From Agromyces kandeliae (GTDB taxonomy: Bacteria; Actinomycetota; Actinomycetes; Actinomycetales; Microbacteriaceae), in the NCBI RefSeq assembly GCF_009674665.1, contig NZ_WKJD01000004.1, positions 186,001 through 250,000 of the forward strand: DNA of 64,000 nucleotides, read 5' to 3'. The notes below the pieces were generated by a model. It made no database searches. It was not told the DNA's origin and worked only from the letters and a program-made list of their open reading frames with translations. Each line of letters starts with the position of its first letter. Position 1 is the first letter of the stretch. The translations under genes and the position numbers were made by a program. Positions 57,088 to 64,000 of the stretch are shown here, one piece after another.

Positions 57088-57990
57088 GTGCGCCACAATC
57101 GCCGTCTCCGATGGGCTGCTGTTCCGATCGCAGCGACGCTCAGCCTCGTCCTCGCCGGATGCACGCAGGCTCAGCTGAACGGATTCCTCCCCGGCTTCAT
57201 CGAGGGCGAGGCGCCCACGACGAACCACACCGAGCGCGTCTCGGGACTGTGGGTGACGTCGTGGATCGTGCTGCTCGTGGTCGGTGTGGTGACGTGGGGC
57301 CTCACGATCTGGGCCGTCGTCGCCTACCGCCGCCGCAAGGGCCAGACGGGCCTCCCGGTCCAGCTGCGCTACAACATGCCGATCGAGGTGTTCTACACCG
57401 TCGTCCCGCTGATCCTGGTGCTCGGCTTCTTCGCCTTCACCGCACGCGACCAGCAGGTGATCGAGGCGCGCTTCGCCGAGGACGAGATCGACGTCAAGAT
57501 CGAGGCGATCGCGAAGCAGTGGGCGTGGGACTTCAACTACGTCGACGAAGACGTGTACAGCCCCGGCATCCAGGCACAGCTCGACGACGAGGGACCCGCC
57601 GGTTCGGTCAAGCAGGACGAGCTGCCGACGCTCGTCCTCCCGGTCGGGGCCAACGTGGAGATCGCGCTCGAGTCGCGCGATGTCATCCACTCCTTCTGGG
57701 TCGTCGACTTCCTGTACAAGAAGGACATGTTCCCCGGCAAGACGAACTACATGTCCTTCGTCCCCGAGCGCGAGGGCACCTACGCCGGCAAGTGCGCCGA
57801 GCTGTGCGGCGAGTACCACTCGCTCATGCTGTTCAACGTCGAAGTGGTCTCCCAGGCCGAGTACGACGACTACATCGAGGAACTCCGCGACTCCGGCTAC
57901 GAGGGCCAGCTCTCGACCGAGTACGACCGGAACCAGAACCTGCCCGGCACGGGCGCGCCCGAACTGAATGAGGAGCACGAAGGCGAATGA
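57088..57990 (+). CDS. ctaC: cytochrome c oxidase subunit II
   Basis: 300 residues from GTG 57088. A lipoprotein signal ends at LAGC (Cys25). Two membrane helices follow ([20 protein letters not shown] and [19 protein letters not shown]), then the periplasmic cupredoxin domain with the CuA ligands [12 protein letters not shown] and upstream DVIHSFWV. It accepts electrons from the bc1 complex (QcrA/B at the window end). The stop overlaps the ctaD start as ATGA. Confidence 0.96.
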   Translation: MRHNRRLRWAAVPIAATLSLVLAGCTQAQLNGFLPGFIEGEAPTTNHTERVSGLWVTSWIVLLVVGVVTWGLTIWAVVAYRRRKGQTGLPVQLRYNMPIEVFYTVVPLILVLGFFAFTARDQQVIEARFAEDEIDVKIEAIAKQWAWDFNYVDEDVYSPGIQAQLDDEGPAGSVKQDELPTLVLPVGANVEIALESRDVIHSFWVVDFLYKKDMFPGKTNYMSFVPEREGTYAGKCAELCGEYHSLMLFNVEVVSQAEYDDYIEELRDSGYEGQLSTEYDRNQNLPGTGAPELNEEHEGE

Positions 57991-59723
57991 GCACCACCAC
58001 TGCACCGGCTCGCCCTGCGGCGTCGTCGCAGCCGTTCGGCGCCGCCAAGGTCGAGCGCAAGGGGAACGTCCTCGTCAAGTGGATCACGTCCACTGACCAC
58101 AAGGTCATCGGGTACCTCTACCTGATCACCTCGTTCATCTACTTCTGCATCGGCGGCGTGATGGCGCTCATCATCCGCGCACAGCTCTTCGAGCCCGGCC
58201 TCGAGGTCATCCAGACCCGCGAGCAGTACAACCAGCTGTTCACGATGCACGGCACGATCATGCTGCTGATGTTCGCGACGCCGCTGTTCGCGGGCTTCGC
58301 GAACGTCCTGATGCCGCTCCAGATCGGCGCCCCCGACGTCGCGTTCCCGCGACTGAACGCGTTCGCATACTGGGCCTTCAACTTCGGCTCGCTGATGGCG
58401 GTCGCCGGATTCTTCACGCCGCAGGGCGCCGCGTCGTTCGGTTGGTTCGCGTATCAACCACTCGCCTCGACGACGTTCTCGCCAGGGATCGGCGGCAACC
58501 TCTGGATGCTGGGCCTCGGCCTCTCCGGCTTCGGCACGATCCTCGGTGCCGTGAACTTCATCACGACGATCATCACCATGCGTGCACCCGGGATGACGAT
58601 GTTCCGGATGCCGATCTTCACGTGGAACACGCTCGTGACCTCGATCCTCGTGCTGATGGCCTTCCCGGTCCTCGCCGCAGCGATCCTCGCGGCCGCCGCG
58701 GACCGCGTGTTCAACGCCCACATCTACGACCCCGAGAACGGGGGAGTGATCCTGTGGCAGCACCTGTTCTGGTTCTTCGGCCATCCCGAGGTCTACATCA
58801 TCGCCCTGCCGTTCTTCGGCATCGTGTCCGAGATCTTCCCGGTGTTCAGCCGGAAGCCGATCTTCGGCTACAAGACCCTGATCTACGCGACAATCGCGAT
58901 CGCGGCGCTCTCGGTCACCGTCTGGGCGCACCACATGTACGTGACCGGGTCGGTGCTCCTGCCGTGGTTCGCACTGATGACGATGCTGATCGCCGTACCG
59001 ACCGGCGTGAAGATCTTCAACTGGATCGGCACGATGTGGCGCGGCTCCATCACGTTCGAGACTCCGCTGATCTGGTCGCTGGGCTTCCTCATCACGTTCG
59101 TCTTCGGCGGCCTCACCGGTGTCATCCTGGCCTCCCCGCCCCTCGACTTCCACGTGTCCGACACGTACTTCGTCGTCGCCCACTTCCACTACGTGGTCTT
59201 CGGAACCGTCGTCTTCGCGATGTTCGCCGGCTTCTACTTCTGGTGGCCGAAGTGGACCGGCAAGATGCTGAACGAGACCCTCGGCAAGTGGCACTTCTGG
59301 CTGCTGTTCATCGGCTTCCACACGACCTTCCTGATCCAGCACTGGCTGGGCGTCGTGGCGATGCCGCGTCGGTACTACTCGTACCTGCCGGAGGACAACA
59401 TCACCTGGATGAACCAGCTGTCGACGATCGGCGCGTTCATCCTCGCGGTCTCCCTGATCCCGTTCTTCCTGAACGTGTACATCACGGCGCGCCGCGCGCC
59501 GAAGGTGACCGTCAACGACCCGTGGGGATACGGCGGATCGCTCGAGTGGGCGACGAGCTGCCCGCCGCCGCGACACAACTTCACGTCGATCCCGCGAATC
59601 CGCTCGGAGCGTCCGGCGTTCGACCTGAACCACCCCGAGGCGGGCATCCCGGTCGGCATCGGACCGGCGAAGGATGCGCCGCACGCCCCCGTCATCGACG
59701 CCGAGACCAAGGAAGTCAAGTAG
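57987..59723 (+). CDS. ctaD: cytochrome c oxidase subunit I
   Basis: 578 residues, twelve membrane helices. Catalytic subunit of the aa3 oxidase. The heme a ligand is in TMHGTIMLL, the CuB/Tyr pair in [12 protein letters not shown], CuB His in [10 protein letters not shown], and the heme ligands in [10 protein letters not shown]. The C-terminal tail (SCPPPRHNF onward) is cytoplasmic. Part of a three-gene unit with ctaC and ctaF; ctaF begins directly after its stop codon. Confidence 0.97.
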   Translation: MSTTTAPARPAASSQPFGAAKVERKGNVLVKWITSTDHKVIGYLYLITSFIYFCIGGVMALIIRAQLFEPGLEVIQTREQYNQLFTMHGTIMLLMFATPLFAGFANVLMPLQIGAPDVAFPRLNAFAYWAFNFGSLMAVAGFFTPQGAASFGWFAYQPLASTTFSPGIGGNLWMLGLGLSGFGTILGAVNFITTIITMRAPGMTMFRMPIFTWNTLVTSILVLMAFPVLAAAILAAAADRVFNAHIYDPENGGVILWQHLFWFFGHPEVYIIALPFFGIVSEIFPVFSRKPIFGYKTLIYATIAIAALSVTVWAHHMYVTGSVLLPWFALMTMLIAVPTGVKIFNWIGTMWRGSITFETPLIWSLGFLITFVFGGLTGVILASPPLDFHVSDTYFVVAHFHYVVFGTVVFAMFAGFYFWWPKWTGKMLNETLGKWHFWLLFIGFHTTFLIQHWLGVVAMPRRYYSYLPEDNITWMNQLSTIGAFILAVSLIPFFLNVYITARRAPKVTVNDPWGYGGSLEWATSCPPPRHNFTSIPRIRSERPAFDLNHPEAGIPVGIGPAKDAPHAPVIDAETKEVK

Positions 59724-60146
59724 ATGCGCGCCAATGTCATCCTGTTCTGGGTTCTGACGGGCTTCTTCGCCCTCTCGGCCGCGGTCTACATCTTCTGGAC
59801 GACGATCGACGAGCGTGAGCCGGGCGTCGAGTGGGTGGGCCTCGTGGCGATCTCGCTCAGCGGTGTGCTCAGCGCGTTCATTGCGTTCTACCTGGGTCGC
59901 GTCCACAAGGAGCAGGGCGGCGAGCTCCCCGAGGACCGCCTCGACGCGAACATCGACGACGGCGACGCCGAGCTGGGCTTCTTCAGCCCGTGGAGCTGGT
60001 GGCCGATCATGCTCGCCGGCTCCGCCGCACTCGCCTTCCTCGGCCTCGCCGTCGGCGTGTGGATCTCGTTCCTCGCGATCGGGCCGGCTCTCGTCAGCCT
60101 GGTCGGTTGGGTCTACGAGTACTACCGCGGGAACTTCGCCCGCTGA
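59724..60146 (+). CDS. ctaF: cytochrome c oxidase subunit IV (CtaF)
   Basis: 140 residues with four hydrophobic helices (VILFWVLTGFFALSAAVYIF, VGLVAISLSGVLSAFIAFYL, WPIMLAGSAALAFLGLAVGV, FLAIGPALVSLVGWVYEYY). The acidic middle EDRLDANIDDGDAELGFFSP is typical of actinobacterial CtaF. It starts at the base after the ctaD stop, so translation is coupled. It stabilises the actinobacterial bc1-aa3 supercomplex. Confidence 0.94.
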   Translation: MRANVILFWVLTGFFALSAAVYIFWTTIDEREPGVEWVGLVAISLSGVLSAFIAFYLGRVHKEQGGELPEDRLDANIDDGDAELGFFSPWSWWPIMLAGSAALAFLGLAVGVWISFLAIGPALVSLVGWVYEYYRGNFAR

Positions 60147-60159
60147 TCGCGTTCCGCGT

Positions 60160-60199
60160 CGACGTCGTCCCCGGTGCTTCGGCACCGGGGACGACGTCG
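60160..60199. terminator. bidirectional terminator with UUCG tetraloop
   Basis: A perfect 18-bp stem, arms 60160-60177 and 60182-60199, closed by TTCG on the plus strand. It lies between ctaF and the convergent methyltransferase gene. Confidence 0.85.
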
Positions 60200-60200
60200 T

Positions 60201-60854
60201 TCACGCCCGGTGCGCGCTCGCGATGCGCCACCATCCGGCCCGGTCCACCGAGTCGATCGTGAAGCCCGCTCGTCGCAGCGCGTCGTACATCGCACCGGGG
60301 GAGTGGACGTAGCCGCGGTACTGCTCACCCCGCAGTCGCATCATGACATTCCCGACGCCGACGAACGCCCGTGTCAGCCATGTGCGCGGCGGGTGGCTGA
60401 AGACGACCGTGCGCCGCGCATGGGCGGCCGAGGCGGCGAGCAACCGTACGGCGTCGGGGTAGCAGCAGACGACCCGGTGCAGCACCACGTGATCGGCGAC
60501 GGGAACGTCGTCGCCGTCGATCGCGAGATCGATCCCGACGATGCGGCGCGCGTCCGCCGCGCGTCCAGCCTCGGCCAGCAGCGCCCGCGCGCGACCTTCG
60601 TACGCCGGCGACAGCTCCAGGTTGATCGAGTGCGCCGCTCCGTGCCCGAACAGTTCGAGTTGGATCGCGCCGATTCCACCGCCGACCTCCAGGACGGACG
60701 TTCCGGCGACGCCTGCTCGTTCGACACGTTCGGCGACGCGCTGCTCCGCTCGCGTGAGGCCACGGCGGCGGTACCGACGCTCGAGATCCCCGGCGAATCG
60801 TTCATCGAAGACGTCGCCGTACCGTGCCTCGCCGTGGCCGCAGCAGTCGTCCAT
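60201..60854 (-). CDS. class I SAM-dependent methyltransferase
   Basis: 217 residues from ATG 60854. Rossmann-fold methyltransferase: motif I VLEVGGGIGAIQLEL near 62, an acidic motif II VGIDLAIDGDD near 115, and VVLHRVVCCYPDA near 130. The N-terminal DDCCGHGEARYGDVFDE has a cysteine pair. It distantly resembles magnesium-protoporphyrin methyltransferase-like proteins, but no substrate can be assigned. CATACT 6 bases upstream supports the start. Confidence 0.8.
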   Translation of the reverse strand: MDDCCGHGEARYGDVFDERFAGDLERRYRRRGLTRAEQRVAERVERAGVAGTSVLEVGGGIGAIQLELFGHGAAHSINLELSPAYEGRARALLAEAGRAADARRIVGIDLAIDGDDVPVADHVVLHRVVCCYPDAVRLLAASAAHARRTVVFSHPPRTWLTRAFVGVGNVMMRLRGEQYRGYVHSPGAMYDALRRAGFTIDSVDRAGWWRIASAHRA

Positions 60855-60860
60855 GCGCCC

Positions 60861-60866
60861 AGTATG
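60861..60866 (-). promoter_or_regulatory. -10 box CATACT of the methyltransferase gene
   Basis: CATACT on the minus strand ends 6 bases before ATG 60854. Confidence 0.4.
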
Positions 60867-60909
60867 CACCTGGACGGGCCGTCGAGCCGGGGCCGTCGAG
60901 CCGCCGCGG

Positions 60910-61761
60910 TCAGGAATCGATGAGTTCGAACACGAGGACGTCGACGGAGACCGTGACGGATCGCACGGCAGCATCGCCGTCCGCGGATGCGAGCGCCGCG
61001 ACGTGATGGGCTGACGGGCCCATGCCGGCGAGAAGCGCACGGAGACCGGCATCCACCTCCACGCGATACTCCACCCGCCGACGCGCTGCGAGGTCGAACC
61101 CGGCCGACGTCAACTGCTCCGAGACCGCGGCGTCCTTCTCCGGCGGGATGTCGAGCAGCAGACCGTTCGCACGGAGCTCGCGAAGGTGCCGGGCCGTCGG
61201 CACGACCACGATCACGCGTCCGCCTCGGCGGAGGATCCTCGCGAATTCCGGCGCATTCCGCGGAGCGAACACATCGAGGATGACGTCGACCGAGGCATCA
61301 CGGATCGGGAGCGCGCGCCAGATGTCCAGGACCACACCGGTGGCGGCAGGAGCGGCCCGGAGGGCCATCCTGACGGCGTCGGGGGAGCGGTCGGCGAGCA
61401 GGAGGTCGACGCCGCGGATCTCGTCGCAGACGCGCGCAGAGTAGTACCCCGTCCCGCAGCCGAGATCGGCGACACGCAGCCGCTGGGGCAGTTCATTCGC
61501 CGCCCGGTCCTCGGTGACGGCGGAGACGAGTTCCGCAGCGATCGGGGCATAGGTGCCGCCATCGAGCACTGCGGCGCGCGCGGTGAGCATCGCGCGGTCG
61601 TCGCCGACCGTGCGCGGCGCCCTGGGTGGCAGCAGCGTCAGGTAGCCGTACTTCGACCGGTCGAAGCGGTGGCCGTTCTCGCAGCCGTGGATGCGGTCGG
61701 CGATCTCATCGAGCGCGGAGAAGCAGTTCGGGCACCGGAGCCAGGTCGAGTCGATCGACAT
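60910..61761 (-). CDS. 23S rRNA (guanine-N1)-methyltransferase, RlmA family
   Basis: 283 residues. The N-terminal zinc finger CPNCFSALDE, then CENGHRFD, recognises hairpin 35 of 23S rRNA; SAM motif I is VADLGCGTGYY near 97, followed by APRNAPEFARILRRGG. In Gram-positive bacteria the family (RlmA-II/TlrB) methylates G748 and can lower sensitivity to tylosin-type macrolides. Which base is modified here is inferred. Followed on the same strand by the SAM methyltransferase 55 bases on. Confidence 0.85.
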   Translation of the reverse strand: MSIDSTWLRCPNCFSALDEIADRIHGCENGHRFDRSKYGYLTLLPPRAPRTVGDDRAMLTARAAVLDGGTYAPIAAELVSAVTEDRAANELPQRLRVADLGCGTGYYSARVCDEIRGVDLLLADRSPDAVRMALRAAPAATGVVLDIWRALPIRDASVDVILDVFAPRNAPEFARILRRGGRVIVVVPTARHLRELRANGLLLDIPPEKDAAVSEQLTSAGFDLAARRRVEYRVEVDAGLRALLAGMGPSAHHVAALASADGDAAVRSVTVSVDVLVFELIDS

Positions 61762-61793
61762 GGTCCGGTGCCCGAACTCAGGTGATGCGTTGA

Positions 61794-63398
61794 TCAGTGG
61801 TGCTCGTGGTGAGCCGCCTCGAGCTCGCCCTTCGTGACGGGTGCGATCCGGTCCTCGAAGAACCAGCGCGACATGCCCGCGCGGAGGCGCTGGCCGACGG
61901 TGATCTTGCCTCGTGCGTTGGGGCGGATCATGAGCGGCTGGTAGGACTCGTAGCTCACGAGCTTCCAGCGGTCGTACTCGTCGAGGGGCTGGTGCACCTC
62001 GATGAACTCGCCACCGGGGAGCTTGACGATGCGTCCCGACTCGTACCCGTGCAGCACGATCTCGCGATCCTTCTTCTGCAGTGCGATGCAGACGCGCTTC
62101 GCGACGAAGTACGCGACGATCGGGCCGATGAACAGGAGCGCCTGGAGGGAGTGGATCACGCCCTCCATCGTCAGCTTGAAGTGCGTGGCGATGATGTCGG
62201 AGCTCGCCGCCGCCCAGAGCACAGCGTAGAACGTCACGCCGGCCGCGCCGATCGCTGTGCGGGTCGGAGCGTTCCGGGGACGGTCGACGATGTGGTGCTC
62301 GCGCTTGTCGCCGGTGACCCACGCCTCGATGAACGGGTAGATCAGCACGGTCGCGATGAAGAGCCCGAGGCCGACCAGGGGAACGAGGATGTTGAACGAC
62401 CAGGTGCGGTCGAACAGCACGAACTCCCAGCCCGGCGGGATGAGGCGGAGCGCGCCGTCCGCGAAGCCGATGTACCAGTCTGGCTGGGTACCGGCGGAGA
62501 CGGGCGACGGGTCGTACGGGCCGTAGTTCCAGATCGGGTTGATCGTGAACAGCGACGCGATGAGCGCCAGCACGCCGAACACCAGGAAGAAGAATCCGCC
62601 GGCCTTGGCCGCGTAGACCGGAAGGATGGGCGGGCCCACCGCGTTCTGCTGGGTCCGACCCGGAGCCGCGTACTGGGTGTGCTTGTGCACGACCACGAAC
62701 ATCAGGTGCAGCGCGATGAGCGCGAGCAGGATCACCGGGAGCAGCAGGATGTGCAGCGTGTACAGGCGACCGACGATCTCGGTGCCGGGGAACTCGCCGC
62801 CGAAGAGGAGGAACGAGGTCCAGGTGCCGATGAGCGGGATGCCCTTGATCATGCCGTCGATGATCCGGAGGCCGTTGCCCGAGAGCAGGTCGTCGGGGAG
62901 CGAGTAGCCGGTGAAGCCCTCGCCCATGGCCAGGATGAACATCACGAAGCCGATGACCCAGTTGAGCTCGCGCGGCTTGCGGAACGCACCGGTGAAGAAG
63001 ATGCGCAGCATGTGCAGGCCGATGGCGGCCACGAACATGAGCGCAGCCCAGTGGTGCATCTGCCGGACGAAGAGGCCACCTCGGATGTCGAACGAGATGT
63101 CGAGGGTCGAGGCCATGGCCACCGACATCTCGACGCCCTTCAACGGCACGTACGAGCCCTCGTACTCCACCTCGGCCATCGAGGCCTGGAAGAAGAAGGT
63201 CAGGAACGTTCCCGTGATCAGGATGACCAGGAAGCTGAAGAGCGCGACCTCGCCGAGCAGGAACGACCAGTGGTCCGGGAAGGCCTTGCGGCCGAGTTCC
63301 TTGACGAACGTCGAAACGCTCGTGCGCTCATCGATGTAGTTCGAGGCTGCGGCCGTGAAGGTACGACGCTGCGGCGTCTGTGTGGTTGCGGTGCTCAA
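61794..63398 (-). CDS. qcrB: cytochrome bc1 complex cytochrome b subunit
   Basis: 534 residues from TTG 63398. Quinol-oxidising membrane core. The heme ligands are in RQMHHWAALMFVAAIGLHML and YTLHILLLPVILLALIALHL; actinobacterial-type C-terminal extension beyond residue 430. The TTG overlaps the qcrA stop (TTGA), a coupled start with GGGAG upstream; the longer frame into qcrA is rejected. Electrons pass from here to CtaC/CtaD. Confidence 0.95.
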   Translation of the reverse strand: MSTATTQTPQRRTFTAAASNYIDERTSVSTFVKELGRKAFPDHWSFLLGEVALFSFLVILITGTFLTFFFQASMAEVEYEGSYVPLKGVEMSVAMASTLDISFDIRGGLFVRQMHHWAALMFVAAIGLHMLRIFFTGAFRKPRELNWVIGFVMFILAMGEGFTGYSLPDDLLSGNGLRIIDGMIKGIPLIGTWTSFLLFGGEFPGTEIVGRLYTLHILLLPVILLALIALHLMFVVVHKHTQYAAPGRTQQNAVGPPILPVYAAKAGGFFFLVFGVLALIASLFTINPIWNYGPYDPSPVSAGTQPDWYIGFADGALRLIPPGWEFVLFDRTWSFNILVPLVGLGLFIATVLIYPFIEAWVTGDKREHHIVDRPRNAPTRTAIGAAGVTFYAVLWAAASSDIIATHFKLTMEGVIHSLQALLFIGPIVAYFVAKRVCIALQKKDREIVLHGYESGRIVKLPGGEFIEVHQPLDEYDRWKLVSYESYQPLMIRPNARGKITVGQRLRAGMSRWFFEDRIAPVTKGELEAAHHEHH

Positions 63399-64000
63399 TG
63401 ACGCTCCCAGAAGCTCGGGCCCACGGGTTCGGTGAAATCGCTCTGCGCGACGAGGTAGCCCTCGTCGTCGACCATGATCGGCAGCTGCGGCAGCGGCCGT
63501 GCGGCCGGACCGAAGATGACCTCGCAGTGGTTGGCCACGTCGAACTGCGACTGGTGGCACGGGCAGAGCAGGTGGTGCGTGTGCTGCTCGTAGAGGGCGA
63601 CGGGACAGCCGACGTGCGTGCAGATCTTCGAGTACGCCACGATGCCGTCATACGACCACGAGGCACGGTCCGGGAGCTCGTTGAGCTCGTCGGGGTTGAG
63701 GCGCATGAGCAGCACGGCGGCCTTGGCCTTCTCCTCGAGCTTCCCGTGGTGCAGTTCGCTGAGCCCCTCGGGAATCACGTGGAAGGCGCTGCCGATGGTG
63801 ACGTCGGCGGCCTTGATCGGGACGCCCGACGGGTCGAGCGTGAGCCGCGTGCCGGCCTTCCACATCGTGTGGCTGAGGAGTTCGACCGGGTTCTCGTCCT
63901 GCGGCGCGAGACCGCGGAAGAGGACGACCGCGGGCAGCGGGAAGACCAGGAGCGCGCCGATGAGGCTGTTCCGGATGGCCGCGCGGCGCGTGAAGCCGGA
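63395..64000 (-). CDS. qcrA: cytochrome bc1 complex Rieske iron-sulfur subunit, 5' end outside window
   Basis: The last 201 residues are visible. A membrane helix (NSLIGALLVFPLPAVVLF) preceded by RRAA lies near the window edge. The Rieske cluster motifs are CTHVGC and CPCHQSQFD, binding the 2Fe-2S centre. It ends EPVGPSFWERH. It precedes qcrB with a four-base overlap. The N-terminus, with further membrane helices in actinobacteria, lies beyond the window. Confidence 0.95.
   Translation of the reverse strand, partial: SGFTRRAAIRNSLIGALLVFPLPAVVLFRGLAPQDENPVELLSHTMWKAGTRLTLDPSGVPIKAADVTIGSAFHVIPEGLSELHHGKLEEKAKAAVLLMRLNPDELNELPDRASWSYDGIVAYSKICTHVGCPVALYEQHTHHLLCPCHQSQFDVANHCEVIFGPAARPLPQLPIMVDDEGYLVAQSDFTEPVGPSFWERH

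Overview
The window is one continuous piece of a very GC-rich (by eye about 70%) actinobacterial chromosome. Gene order, protein sequences and the dense mixture of leaderless starts fit the family Microbacteriaceae best; the genus cannot be fixed from the sequence. I see no insertion sequence, prophage, CRISPR array or resistance island. Almost everything is core metabolism or information processing, with a small accessory stretch in the first 14 kb.

Layout. 0-14 kb: a truncated MFS exporter, an M20 peptidase, a large ATP-binding LuxR regulator, a GntR repressor divergent from two tandem membrane-anchored beta-propeller genes, a flotillin/NfeD pair, a zinc-ribbon nuclease facing a family A DNA polymerase, and a PadR regulator. 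14-22 kb: the type II fatty acid synthase cluster fabF-acpP-fabH-fabD read from the minus strand behind a PucR-type (FasR-like) regulator and aceE, so acetyl-CoA production and fatty acid initiation sit together. 22-28 kb: peroxiredoxin, tRNA-Val, Nif3-like protein, zinc-ribbon coiled-coil protein, RNase P RNA, polyphosphate glucokinase, methionine aminopeptidase and panB. 28-34 kb: nitrogen assimilation (a second glutamine synthetase, glnE, and glnA with a double GlnR operator). 34-44 kb: RDD and DUF4191 membrane proteins, lipA/lipB, a degenerate protein kinase, then sucB/aceF, lpdA and pepA. The lipoate genes serve the E2 protein, which with AceE and Lpd makes the pyruvate dehydrogenase complex. 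44-53 kb: the principal sigma factor, a MurT/GatD-like pair, and topoisomerase IV (parE, parC). 53-64 kb: a phosphodiesterase, DUF3043 protein, a dipeptidase, ErpA, cytochrome c oxidase ctaCDF, two methyltransferases, and qcrB/qcrA of the bc1 complex.

Most striking point: the GatD-like amidotransferase downstream of sigA has lost its nucleophilic cysteine, and its MurT partner has no cysteine at all, so it lacks the usual zinc ribbon. In Microbacteriaceae the peptidoglycan is typically B-type, with the cross-link made through the same D-Glu alpha-carboxyl that MurT/GatD normally amidates. The pair is therefore a candidate for a re-purposed ligase acting at that carboxyl. Other points worth following are a textbook double GlnR operator at glnA, two divergent leaderless promoters packed into about 17 bp between map and a 61-residue SPOR gene, a GntR gene with no standard start codon, and a pseudokinase inserted in the lipoate/PDH block.
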